Below are positions 26,096 through 34,227 of a stretch of 43,027 nucleotides of DNA, one piece after another. The stretch comes from Gemmatimonadota bacterium (GTDB taxonomy: Bacteria > Latescibacterota > UBA2968 > UBA8231). The stretch is from positions 1 to 43,027 of the forward strand of contig JAPPEF010000189.1 in NCBI GenBank assembly GCA_028875335.1, given 5' to 3'. Numbering within the stretch: the stretch's first letter is position 1; the number at the start of each line of letters is the position of its first letter. The notes beneath the pieces were generated by a model. The model worked only from the letters and a program-made list of their open reading frames with translations, did not search any database and was not told the DNA's origin. The translations under genes and the position numbers were made by a program.

Positions 26096-28360
26096 GTGTT
26101 TGAAAAATCACACTTATCCAGACTAGTCCTAGCAGGACTAGCCGCGCTCGTCCCGATAACTAGTCGGTGCGCGGCGGAAGTTGTCGTCGTGGGTGGCAGT
26201 CGGGGCTTGGGCTGGGAAAGCGGCGGCGGCAGCATTCCGGCCACCGTCATCCGCACCGCCCGCACTGTCGAGCGTACCAATGCGCCGGGCGGCGTCATCG
26301 ACTTTGACCCCCAAGACAGGCCCAACTGGATCTTTCCGCAACGCGCCGATATCACAGCCAATATCGCCGTCGGTGCCAACAGCGAAGAGCGGGGCGGCAG
26401 CATCCTCTCCCTCAACTCCTCCCGTGGAGCCGAGTTCGCCAGAATGATCGACGACGACGGAACTACGGCTTTGGATATGCGCCAAGCTTCTCCCTTACTG
26501 GGCGTTATCATCGATCTCGACCTAGGATCTCGCTTCGGAATCAACCGCTTCAAATTCTTCCCGCGCAATGCTGACCCCGACTATCCAGCTCCCGATTTTC
26601 CCTTTCAGAACAATTTTATCCGGGGTTTCGAACTCTTCGTCAACGACGGCACTCCACAGACCCAGCTAGAAGGAGTGCCGATCTTTGAGACCGTGGTCCT
26701 CGAAACGCAGAACGACAAAGCGGTGGTGGACGTCAGCATAGAGCCACAGTACGTCCGCTTTATCCGTCTAAAGTCCCTGACTACAGTCGGTTTTGAGATC
26801 GCCGAATTTCAGGTCTTCGGCACCGGCTTCGTACCCGAAGCTCGCTACGTTTCGAATGTATTCGATTTTGGCGACCTCGCGCTGGTGGGCAAGCTGCGCT
26901 GGCTGGAGGAGAAGGTGGAAGACACAGAGCGGTCTAAAGTGGAGGTCCGTACGCGTTCTGGGTTGGACCCGCAGCCTATCGAATTCAACAAAATTCGTCC
27001 CGGTGAGCGCCTCTTCCGGGTAGGCGGCGGCACGGGCACCGATACCGGGATCATCAGCAGTGTGTACCGGGGAGGCATCAACACCTCCCAAGTAGAGGTA
27101 CCGTGGAAACAGGCTAAAGATGTAGAGGACGAAGAACTTAAAACGCTGATCGAGACCGTCTTAGACAACGACGCAATCGACGCGCGGGAAGCCTTTCGAG
27201 TCTTCAAGGAGCTACCCTTGGAAAAGCAGGCCTTGATCGTTATCGATCAGGGAGATTACACCAGACTGAGCAATGACGACAAAGGCGGCATTCGCGACGA
27301 CCTGACCAACTGGAGCGATTGGTCTCCTCCCCAGGCACGTGCTGGGGTCGTTGCCAGCGAAGAGGAATTAGAGGACACCGGTCTGGGTGTCCAGGTCTTC
27401 TCACTCGTGCCCCGGCGCTATTTCCAGTTCTCCATCGACTTTTTCAGCGACGATTTCAGTGCCGCTACCGGCGTTGGCGGTCTGGCTTTCGAAGTGCTAT
27501 CACCTCCCTTTGCCGCGGAACTGGTCGCCGAGATCGCGCCGCGCACGGCTGTTTTGGGGCAAAGGACTGACTTTATGTACGCCGTGCGGAACCGCTCTAG
27601 GCCTGGACAGGACCGAGGTTTTGATCGCTTCGAAATCGATACGCCAGTGCGGGTTGAATCAATTGGACGGATCGAAATAGAGCAAGTAGATGGTACCGTG
27701 CAGGAAGCCGACTTCTCAAACGCCTCTTTAGATGAACTGCCCCTATCCCAGAACGGTTTCAGCGTTCTTGAGGTGCGCGAGGACGGTTTCGTCATTGCCT
27801 TTAACCCCATCGTCGAGGACAGCGCACTGCTCAAAGTGGCGTTCACGGGAACCGTCCTGCGCTTTGGTACAACTTTTACCGGCCGGGCCCGACACAGCCA
27901 AGCGAATTCGACCATCGGCCAAGGGGTCATTGCGGGCAACGCGGCCGATTTGAGTCCACTCGGTTTTGCCGATATCGATCAGCAGCCAGTGGGTGCTCCA
28001 GTGGCCCGCAATCTCTCCGTAGCCGGCCCCCTCGTCGGAGATTTGCTCATAAACGTGAAAGCCGAGCCGGCTATCTTTACCCCCAACGAGGATGGCCTCA
28101 ACGACCGGACATTTATCCAATACGATATTACTAGCCTACGGCGACTCTCGCCGGTAGCAGTGCGCATCTTCGACCTAGCCGGCCGTCGGGTCAGGAATCT
28201 TTACCAAGATCAGGACCTCAGTGGCCGCTTTACCCGCTCTTGGGACGGGAGAGACGAGCAAGGCAATCTCGTGCCGCCAGGGCACTACGTGTTTAGCGTT
28301 TCTCTGACCGCCGGGACGGGTAAAGTAGAAGAAGCGGGCTTGGTTGGTGTGGTCTATTAG
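26096..28360 (+). CDS. A-type secreted discoidin-like protein with FlgD-like C-terminal Ig domain (A2)
   Basis: The 754-residue protein starts at GTG 26096 behind an AGGTGG sequence. Its signal peptide is about 1-27. EVVVVGGSRGLGWESGGG and APGGVIDFDPQDR follow as in A. The discoidin-like domain (about 115-260) has GVIIDLDLGSRFG, FKFFPRNADPDYP and IAEFQVFGTGFVPE. The acidic helical linker (DVEDEELKTLIETVLDNDA) and the module YTRLSNDDKGGIRDD with TNWSDWSPP are retained. The tail has AIFTPNEDGLND, where the usual glycine of NGDG is Glu, then FDLAGRRVRNL, WDGRDEQG and VGVVY. It is the first gene of the right cluster, with B2 50 bases downstream. It is probably exported to the surface. Confidence 0.85.
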   Translation: MFEKSHLSRLVLAGLAALVPITSRCAAEVVVVGGSRGLGWESGGGSIPATVIRTARTVERTNAPGGVIDFDPQDRPNWIFPQRADITANIAVGANSEERGGSILSLNSSRGAEFARMIDDDGTTALDMRQASPLLGVIIDLDLGSRFGINRFKFFPRNADPDYPAPDFPFQNNFIRGFELFVNDGTPQTQLEGVPIFETVVLETQNDKAVVDVSIEPQYVRFIRLKSLTTVGFEIAEFQVFGTGFVPEARYVSNVFDFGDLALVGKLRWLEEKVEDTERSKVEVRTRSGLDPQPIEFNKIRPGERLFRVGGGTGTDTGIISSVYRGGINTSQVEVPWKQAKDVEDEELKTLIETVLDNDAIDAREAFRVFKELPLEKQALIVIDQGDYTRLSNDDKGGIRDDLTNWSDWSPPQARAGVVASEEELEDTGLGVQVFSLVPRRYFQFSIDFFSDDFSAATGVGGLAFEVLSPPFAAELVAEIAPRTAVLGQRTDFMYAVRNRSRPGQDRGFDRFEIDTPVRVESIGRIEIEQVDGTVQEADFSNASLDELPLSQNGFSVLEVREDGFVIAFNPIVEDSALLKVAFTGTVLRFGTTFTGRARHSQANSTIGQGVIAGNAADLSPLGFADIDQQPVGAPVARNLSVAGPLVGDLLINVKAEPAIFTPNEDGLNDRTFIQYDITSLRRLSPVAVRIFDLAGRRVRNLYQDQDLSGRFTRSWDGRDEQGNLVPPGHYVFSVSLTAGTGKVEEAGLVGVVY

Positions 28361-28410
28361 GTTTGGTCTAAACGCGACAGAAACTTCAACCGAGGAGAGG
28401 AAGACCTAAA

Positions 28411-31209
28411 GTGAACATCGCCAAGAACTGTCTCCTCATCGGCCTGGCCTGTTTCCTGCTCTGCGCCGGGATGCTGGATGCCCAGAGCTACGATTCTCGC
28501 ATCGGCATGCAACGCGGGGGTAAGGTGAGTTTTGAGCCTCGGGGCCCCGGCGTGTTATTCGGAGCGCTCGATCCGGCCGTAAAGAAGTGGTATGTCCCCC
28601 AAGAGCTTTTCCTCGATTATTCCTGGCGCCAGTGGGAATATTCCAACTATGCCAGAGATCCGTACCAGCGCTACGTCAACACCTCGCTAGAAGGCGGCTA
28701 TTTCTACGATTTCTACGGCAATTTCATCGGCCACGGCTGGCTAATCTACGACTGGCGCCAGAATCAGCCCCAGCAACTGGGCAGCGGCATTTTCCAAGAC
28801 ACTCGTTTCAGCCGTTGGTTCAATTCAGTGACTATCGGCGGCGATGCGAAAGGGCAGTACTTCTACTCAATCACTGTGGGCAATCGCATCCGCACCACGC
28901 TCACCCCCATGACATTCTCCAAACCCACTTTTAACGGGGTACAGCTCGATTTTGCCTCCGATAAGTACCACGCCACCATTCTGGCTTCGCGCATCAGCGA
29001 TCCTATCTCTGGAGCGACCCGCGAACCTGTTGTGCGCACCAATCAGACGACCTTTTTCGGCGGTCGCGCTACCTTCCAAGTGGGTGACTTCGTAGAGCTG
29101 GGAGCAACTCTGGTCAACGCCCACAATGCCAACACAGCCCTCGACCTGTTCGGCGGCGATCTCTTTGCCGGCAATCTGACCAACGGCCAGAGCAGTACCC
29201 CGCTGACGGCCATCGCCGTCGTCCTCAGCGACGATTCGCCCCAAGATGGCGAGGGGGGAACGGCTCTTTTCAACCACGACATGCGCATCGTCAGCCGGGA
29301 TTTCGAAACCGATGAAGAGAGTGTTTTTACGCTCCAGGAAGTCACGCGGCCCGGAGCCGAATGGCCCATCGTCTTCGGGGGATTTGTCCGTCCAGACTTT
29401 CTAGCCGCCGATGGACAGGAGCGCATCGTCCTCAACTACGACTTTAACGACCCAGGCTATATCGGTCCAGATCCCACCACCATTGTCAAGGTGGAGTTTG
29501 ACTATCTGGTAGGAAACGATTTCAAAATAGAAATGTGGTCGGACCGACAAAGCGGCCGGCACGACACGCCGATCCCTCCGCTGAGCCCCGAGACCATCGA
29601 CAGCGCTCGACCCGCGCTAGCGACTGTGCGCCGGGCACCGGGCAATATCAAAGACACCTCCAACCTGCAGCGGGTCCGTTTCGACTATGGGCTACCCACG
29701 GCCAACCTAGTAGGCGGCTTCTCCATAGAGGGGGTCGATGTCTGGGGATTCGACTTCTACGGAGAGTGGGATCGCAACAAGCGCTTTACCCAGTATCCTA
29801 ACGCCGCGCTCTTTAGTGCCAACGAGACGCACAAGATATCCTCTCAAGACGCCGACGCCTGGAACTTCAACCTCTCCAAACAAACCTATCCTTGGTTCTT
29901 CTATGCGGAGGGATACTCATTTGACGAAGCCTACTCTACTACGGCATTCATTGTGGACTCCAGAGGCGATGTGCAGTACGACAATACTCAGCGCTATCTG
30001 TACGAGTTTGTCGATGATAACGACGACCAAGACCGCTTCCCCGACTGGATTCGCTTCGGCACGCTTAACGACCTGCTGATCTTTCCGGGGTGGGACGAGA
30101 ACAACGATTTCATCAACGACTTCAACCAGAACGACAACGAAGCAGTAACCAACACTATTCCCGATTACGAAGAGTCTTTCCTGCGCTACGAAGTAGATCG
30201 CCCCGAATTCCTCTTCGGCATCGATCTAAACAACAACGCCTGGATCGACCGCTTTGAAGACGACGATTTGCCCGACTATCCCTACAAGCCCGACCGCCGC
30301 GGCTACAATATGTTTGCCGGTGTGCATATCGCGCCGGATGTGCGCCTGACCATCGGGCGCACGGATGAGGAGCAGCCATCAGAGGGTCGTCAGAACCGGA
30401 CGGACTACCTGCTGCTGACCTTTGATGGCGATTACCCTAGCTTGGGGCGAGTGCGCGTCTTTGATATGCTCAAACGGGCAGAAGATGCTATCGCGGACGA
30501 CCGGCGCGAACCGGCACCTTACATAGAAGCGGCGGTCATCCAGCCCCTAGTGCCCGATCTGCTGCCAGCCCAGAATACCTATATCAACACGCTCTGGCTC
30601 GGGTTTGATTACAAGGGCATTGAGCATCTCAATTTCGTCAACAAACTCAAATACGAAACCTTCCATCAGCAAGAGGATCGCCCACGCGATATCGAGGGAC
30701 GTTCTCTCCGGGATAGATCCAGTCTGTTCGGCCTGGTGAACAAGATCGACTATTTGTACGGGTTGGGCCGCTTCGATCTACAGCCCAAGTTCAAAAGCGA
30801 ATATTTGCGGCGCACGCCCTTCCTCGCCGCAGAGCAAGAACACCGTAGCTGGACGGGCACGGCCCTGCTGCTGGCTCGGCTGCCCATCCTGCGACATACC
30901 GTCCTTGAAGGGGGTTTGGAAGTTCTGCGATTCCGGGATCTGTGGGTGGATGAAAAGGAGATGCTAGACCAAGGCATCGCTGGCCAGACTGGAGATCTGA
31001 ACTCAACTACCATCGCCGTCCAGCTAGCCAACTCCTCGGCCTACCAAGGCTACCAGCTAACCACCCTGCTGGGCCTGCGCTTTAGCCGCATTGGAGCGGA
31101 GCGGGTGATGCGCAAAGATCCACGCGCCAATCCGTCTCTATTCGAAAAGGACCTAAAGATTAGCAACGAAACCGTCACTTTCATAACGGTCTATGCCGGT
31201 TTAGAGTGA
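28411..31209 (+). CDS. B-type large outer-membrane-like protein with calcium-loop-like motifs (B2)
   Basis: The 932-residue protein starts at GTG 28411; a GAGGAGAGGAAG tract lies upstream. The signal peptide (about 1-24, ending LDA) is followed by SYDSRIGMQ in place of DYGNRLGRQ, then SFEPRGPGVLFGALDP and KKWYVPQELFLDYSWRQW, nearly as in B. Acidic loops are at about 533-625: DNDDQDRFPDWI, DENNDFINDFNQND and DLNNNAWIDRFEDDD. The C-terminus is TFITVYAGLE. The protein is beta-rich with no other recognisable domain. Its stop overlaps the C2 start by four bases (GTGA), so B2/C2 coupling mirrors B/C. It is probably an outer-membrane barrel or surface platform subunit. Similarity to B is high along the full length, most of all around the acidic loops. 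Confidence 0.75.
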   Translation: MNIAKNCLLIGLACFLLCAGMLDAQSYDSRIGMQRGGKVSFEPRGPGVLFGALDPAVKKWYVPQELFLDYSWRQWEYSNYARDPYQRYVNTSLEGGYFYDFYGNFIGHGWLIYDWRQNQPQQLGSGIFQDTRFSRWFNSVTIGGDAKGQYFYSITVGNRIRTTLTPMTFSKPTFNGVQLDFASDKYHATILASRISDPISGATREPVVRTNQTTFFGGRATFQVGDFVELGATLVNAHNANTALDLFGGDLFAGNLTNGQSSTPLTAIAVVLSDDSPQDGEGGTALFNHDMRIVSRDFETDEESVFTLQEVTRPGAEWPIVFGGFVRPDFLAADGQERIVLNYDFNDPGYIGPDPTTIVKVEFDYLVGNDFKIEMWSDRQSGRHDTPIPPLSPETIDSARPALATVRRAPGNIKDTSNLQRVRFDYGLPTANLVGGFSIEGVDVWGFDFYGEWDRNKRFTQYPNAALFSANETHKISSQDADAWNFNLSKQTYPWFFYAEGYSFDEAYSTTAFIVDSRGDVQYDNTQRYLYEFVDDNDDQDRFPDWIRFGTLNDLLIFPGWDENNDFINDFNQNDNEAVTNTIPDYEESFLRYEVDRPEFLFGIDLNNNAWIDRFEDDDLPDYPYKPDRRGYNMFAGVHIAPDVRLTIGRTDEEQPSEGRQNRTDYLLLTFDGDYPSLGRVRVFDMLKRAEDAIADDRREPAPYIEAAVIQPLVPDLLPAQNTYINTLWLGFDYKGIEHLNFVNKLKYETFHQQEDRPRDIEGRSLRDRSSLFGLVNKIDYLYGLGRFDLQPKFKSEYLRRTPFLAAEQEHRSWTGTALLLARLPILRHTVLEGGLEVLRFRDLWVDEKEMLDQGIAGQTGDLNSTTIAVQLANSSAYQGYQLTTLLGLRFSRIGAERVMRKDPRANPSLFEKDLKISNETVTFITVYAGLE

Positions 31210-34178
31210 CCATGACACCAGGCATCGCGCTACATATTTGCCGCTTTTTGGGAGCCCTTACGCTAATTGTCGTCCTAGCTCTGCCTCTCGCCGCCGCAGA
31301 GGACTACGGCAACCGCTTGGGCCGGCGGACGAGCGGACAGACGACTTATACGGCGGTGGGTCCGAGCATTTTGCTAGAAGCCCTGGACCCAAGCGTGCAG
31401 CGGTGGTATTTGCCCCAAGAATTATTCGCCGAGTACGGCCGACGCCAATGGCAGTACACCAACTACGCCCGAGAGCCCTACCGGCGCTATCTAGAACGCC
31501 AACTTGAAGGGATTCATTTCTACGACGATTTCGGCTCGTTTGTCACCCGAGGCTGGATCGTCTATGATTGGCGGCAGACCCGTCCGCGTCCCTTCCAGAG
31601 CAGTCAACTCACCAAGCCCGGACGCTACGAAACTTGGTTTCAGCGCCTAGTCATCGGCAAAGACAGGAGCGGGGACTACGGCTACTCAATCCTCATCGGC
31701 GACGAGATCAACGCCACATTAACTCCCATGACGTTCCGCAAGGCCGGCTTTAACGGGATTGCAACCAGCCTAGTAGGCGACCGCTTTCGGGCCACCGGGC
31801 TGTTTTCCAGAATTTCGGCTCCAATCGTCGAGATTGATTATCTAGCCCCCACAGTGGCCCTGTCTAATTCCACCAACCTTTCAGCAGGACGATTCGAAGC
31901 CGATCTAACCGATTTCCTGACTATGGGCCTGACCGCCGTGAATTCTCACAACGTCCGCGGCTCGCGGGAAAGCTTCAGGGACAATCCCTTTAAGGGCATG
32001 CTGACTGTGGGGCAGCTAAGCAAGCAAACAAACCTGCTGGTCGTCCGTCTCAGCGACGACTCTCCAGAGGACGACGAAGGTGGGGCTATGCTCTTTAGCG
32101 AGGATGTGGAGATCGCGACCACCCTGCTTCAGCGGATCGAGGTCGCCGACAGCGTGCAGGTGGTGCCCATCGATACGGTCATCACAGGCAGCAGCATCGG
32201 ATTCCGCGCTGCACGCGAGGGCGGCAGCGTGCGCGACGGGTTCCTGACGGCTGACGGAGCCGAAAGTATCACCCTCAAATACGTCCTGAGTCCTGGAGAG
32301 ACCGAAAGCGAAGAGAGCAGCCTGCGTTTCCTGATGCAGCGGCATTTCAAGCTGACTCTAGCAGAAGCCGAAGACGCAATAAACGCCATCAGCAACGTGC
32401 GCTTCCGCTTGGTGCTGGCCAACGACTACCGAGTCGAGGTGACTTCCGACCGGCAAACCAACCTCGATGGCCAGCCGCAATTTCTCATAGTCGAGCGCGC
32501 CATCGGCAATATCAAGAACCGCTTGAACCAGCGCCAAGTGGTTTTCGACTACGGCCTACCTACCGCCAATCTGATCTACGGGATTACTGCCGAAGTGCGA
32601 AATTTCTATGGCTTCGATTTCTACGGTGAGTTCAATCTCAGTACCCGGTACCGCAAATATCCGGCCATCAACCGCGAAAAACACCGGGCCATTGCCGGGA
32701 CTTCAGGCGACAGAGAGGCCGTCGGCTGGATGATCAACCTAACCAAACGCGTCGGCCCCTATCGTTTGTTCGCCGAGGCTTTCGGCATGGACGACGAATA
32801 CAGCACCAGCGTCAAGCCAGTAGATGGCCGTGGCATAGTTGACTTTTCACCCGAGGCCACAAACCGTCTGTACGACTTCGTCGATGACAACGACGACAAC
32901 GACCGCCATCCAGACCAGATTCGTTTCAATCAGGGCAGCCTGATCCCGATCCCAGGTCAGACGGCGTTCTCGATCCGCGAGGAGGGCGTACCCGATCCGG
33001 CAGTCTTTCCCGGGTACGATGAGAACGGCGATTTCATCTCCGATTTCAACCAGAACAGCAACAGCGAGCGGCCCAACTTCTTCCCCGACTACGACGAACC
33101 GTTTCTGCGCTACAGTTCGGACCGCCCCGAGTTCCTCTTCGGCATCGACCTGAACAACAATGGCTGGATTGACCGCTTCGAAAACGACGACTTGCCAGAC
33201 TATCCGTATAAAAAAGACCATTGGGGCTACAACCTCTACAGCAGCGTCCAAGTCAATCCCGCAGTCAAAATAACTCTGGGGCATCTAAACCAAGTGCAGC
33301 GAAAGACCGACCGCAGGAATAAAACTACTTACGGCATCTTCACCCTAGAAAGGAACTGGCCGACCTATGGAAAGGTCCGGCTTTTCGATATGCTCAAAAA
33401 GGCCGAGGACGATATTCCCGATCCACTCTCCCAGTGGATCATGTCCCGCACGCTGTTCGGACAGGCCGGAGAGACCAGCGGCAGCAATGTGGCCGTACCC
33501 GATCCACTATCTGCGGAGAACACTTGGATCAATACATTCTACATCGATTGGGAATATGCCAGCCCGCGTCAGTGGAGTACGCTGCACCGATTCAAGTGGG
33601 AGGTTTTCAGACAGCGAGAGATCGACAAAGAATTCTCGCTGGACGAAGCAGGGAATGTCTTTTTAGATGAACAGGAGAATCGGCTAGTGGATTTTGATCC
33701 CTTGGGAGCGGAGCGTCTCGATGGTCGCCGGACTTCCGGGATAGTAGGGCTGATTGACAAAGTCGATTGCAATTTAACTTGGAGAGAACTAACGTTTTTG
33801 CCCAGATTCAAAAGTGAGTTCCTACACGTCGTGCCCTTTGAGCAAAACGAGGATACGCAGCGGACTTGGGATGCGCTCTTTTTCTTGTTAACCGAAGTGC
33901 CTTTTTTGCAAAATACCCGCGTCCAGCTAGGCTTGGAGCAGAGGCTATTCTACAATCTCAAAGGGAAGGAGGACAATCTGCTTACTGGCACTTTGACCGG
34001 GGATTTTCGCGGCACCGTTTTCGCCCTGCAACTATCGACTACCCATCCGTACTTGGGGTACTCTTTAACCACGCAGTTGGGGCTGCGCTACGACAGGCGC
34101 TCCTTAGAAGCGGCCACTGATGAACGCAAGATACGGACTTCGGGATTGGCCTTCCTATCGATGTTCGCCGGCTTGTAA
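31206..34178 (+). CDS. C-type large outer-membrane-like protein with calcium-loop-like motifs (C2)
   Basis: The 990-residue protein starts at GTG 31206 within the GTGA overlap with B2; ATG 31212 is an alternative. The signal peptide (about 1-31, ending AAA) is followed by EDYGNRLGRR, RWYLPQELFAEYGRRQW and GWIVYDWRQ. Acidic loops at about 558-667 are DDNDDNDRHPD, DENGDFISDFNQN and DLNNNGWIDRFENDD. The chain is beta-rich and ends FLSMFAGL, like C. C proteins differ from B by a longer stretch between the first two loops (contains SLIPIPGQ) and by longer loops in the C-terminal part. It is expected to partner B2 in the outer membrane. E2 begins 49 bases downstream in the same direction. Confidence 0.75.
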   Translation: MTMTPGIALHICRFLGALTLIVVLALPLAAAEDYGNRLGRRTSGQTTYTAVGPSILLEALDPSVQRWYLPQELFAEYGRRQWQYTNYAREPYRRYLERQLEGIHFYDDFGSFVTRGWIVYDWRQTRPRPFQSSQLTKPGRYETWFQRLVIGKDRSGDYGYSILIGDEINATLTPMTFRKAGFNGIATSLVGDRFRATGLFSRISAPIVEIDYLAPTVALSNSTNLSAGRFEADLTDFLTMGLTAVNSHNVRGSRESFRDNPFKGMLTVGQLSKQTNLLVVRLSDDSPEDDEGGAMLFSEDVEIATTLLQRIEVADSVQVVPIDTVITGSSIGFRAAREGGSVRDGFLTADGAESITLKYVLSPGETESEESSLRFLMQRHFKLTLAEAEDAINAISNVRFRLVLANDYRVEVTSDRQTNLDGQPQFLIVERAIGNIKNRLNQRQVVFDYGLPTANLIYGITAEVRNFYGFDFYGEFNLSTRYRKYPAINREKHRAIAGTSGDREAVGWMINLTKRVGPYRLFAEAFGMDDEYSTSVKPVDGRGIVDFSPEATNRLYDFVDDNDDNDRHPDQIRFNQGSLIPIPGQTAFSIREEGVPDPAVFPGYDENGDFISDFNQNSNSERPNFFPDYDEPFLRYSSDRPEFLFGIDLNNNGWIDRFENDDLPDYPYKKDHWGYNLYSSVQVNPAVKITLGHLNQVQRKTDRRNKTTYGIFTLERNWPTYGKVRLFDMLKKAEDDIPDPLSQWIMSRTLFGQAGETSGSNVAVPDPLSAENTWINTFYIDWEYASPRQWSTLHRFKWEVFRQREIDKEFSLDEAGNVFLDEQENRLVDFDPLGAERLDGRRTSGIVGLIDKVDCNLTWRELTFLPRFKSEFLHVVPFEQNEDTQRTWDALFFLLTEVPFLQNTRVQLGLEQRLFYNLKGKEDNLLTGTLTGDFRGTVFALQLSTTHPYLGYSLTTQLGLRYDRRSLEAATDERKIRTSGLAFLSMFAGL

Positions 34179-34227
34179 GAAGGGAGGGTCTCTTGGCCTG
34201 CCGCATTGAGAAAAGGGACTGGAAAAC

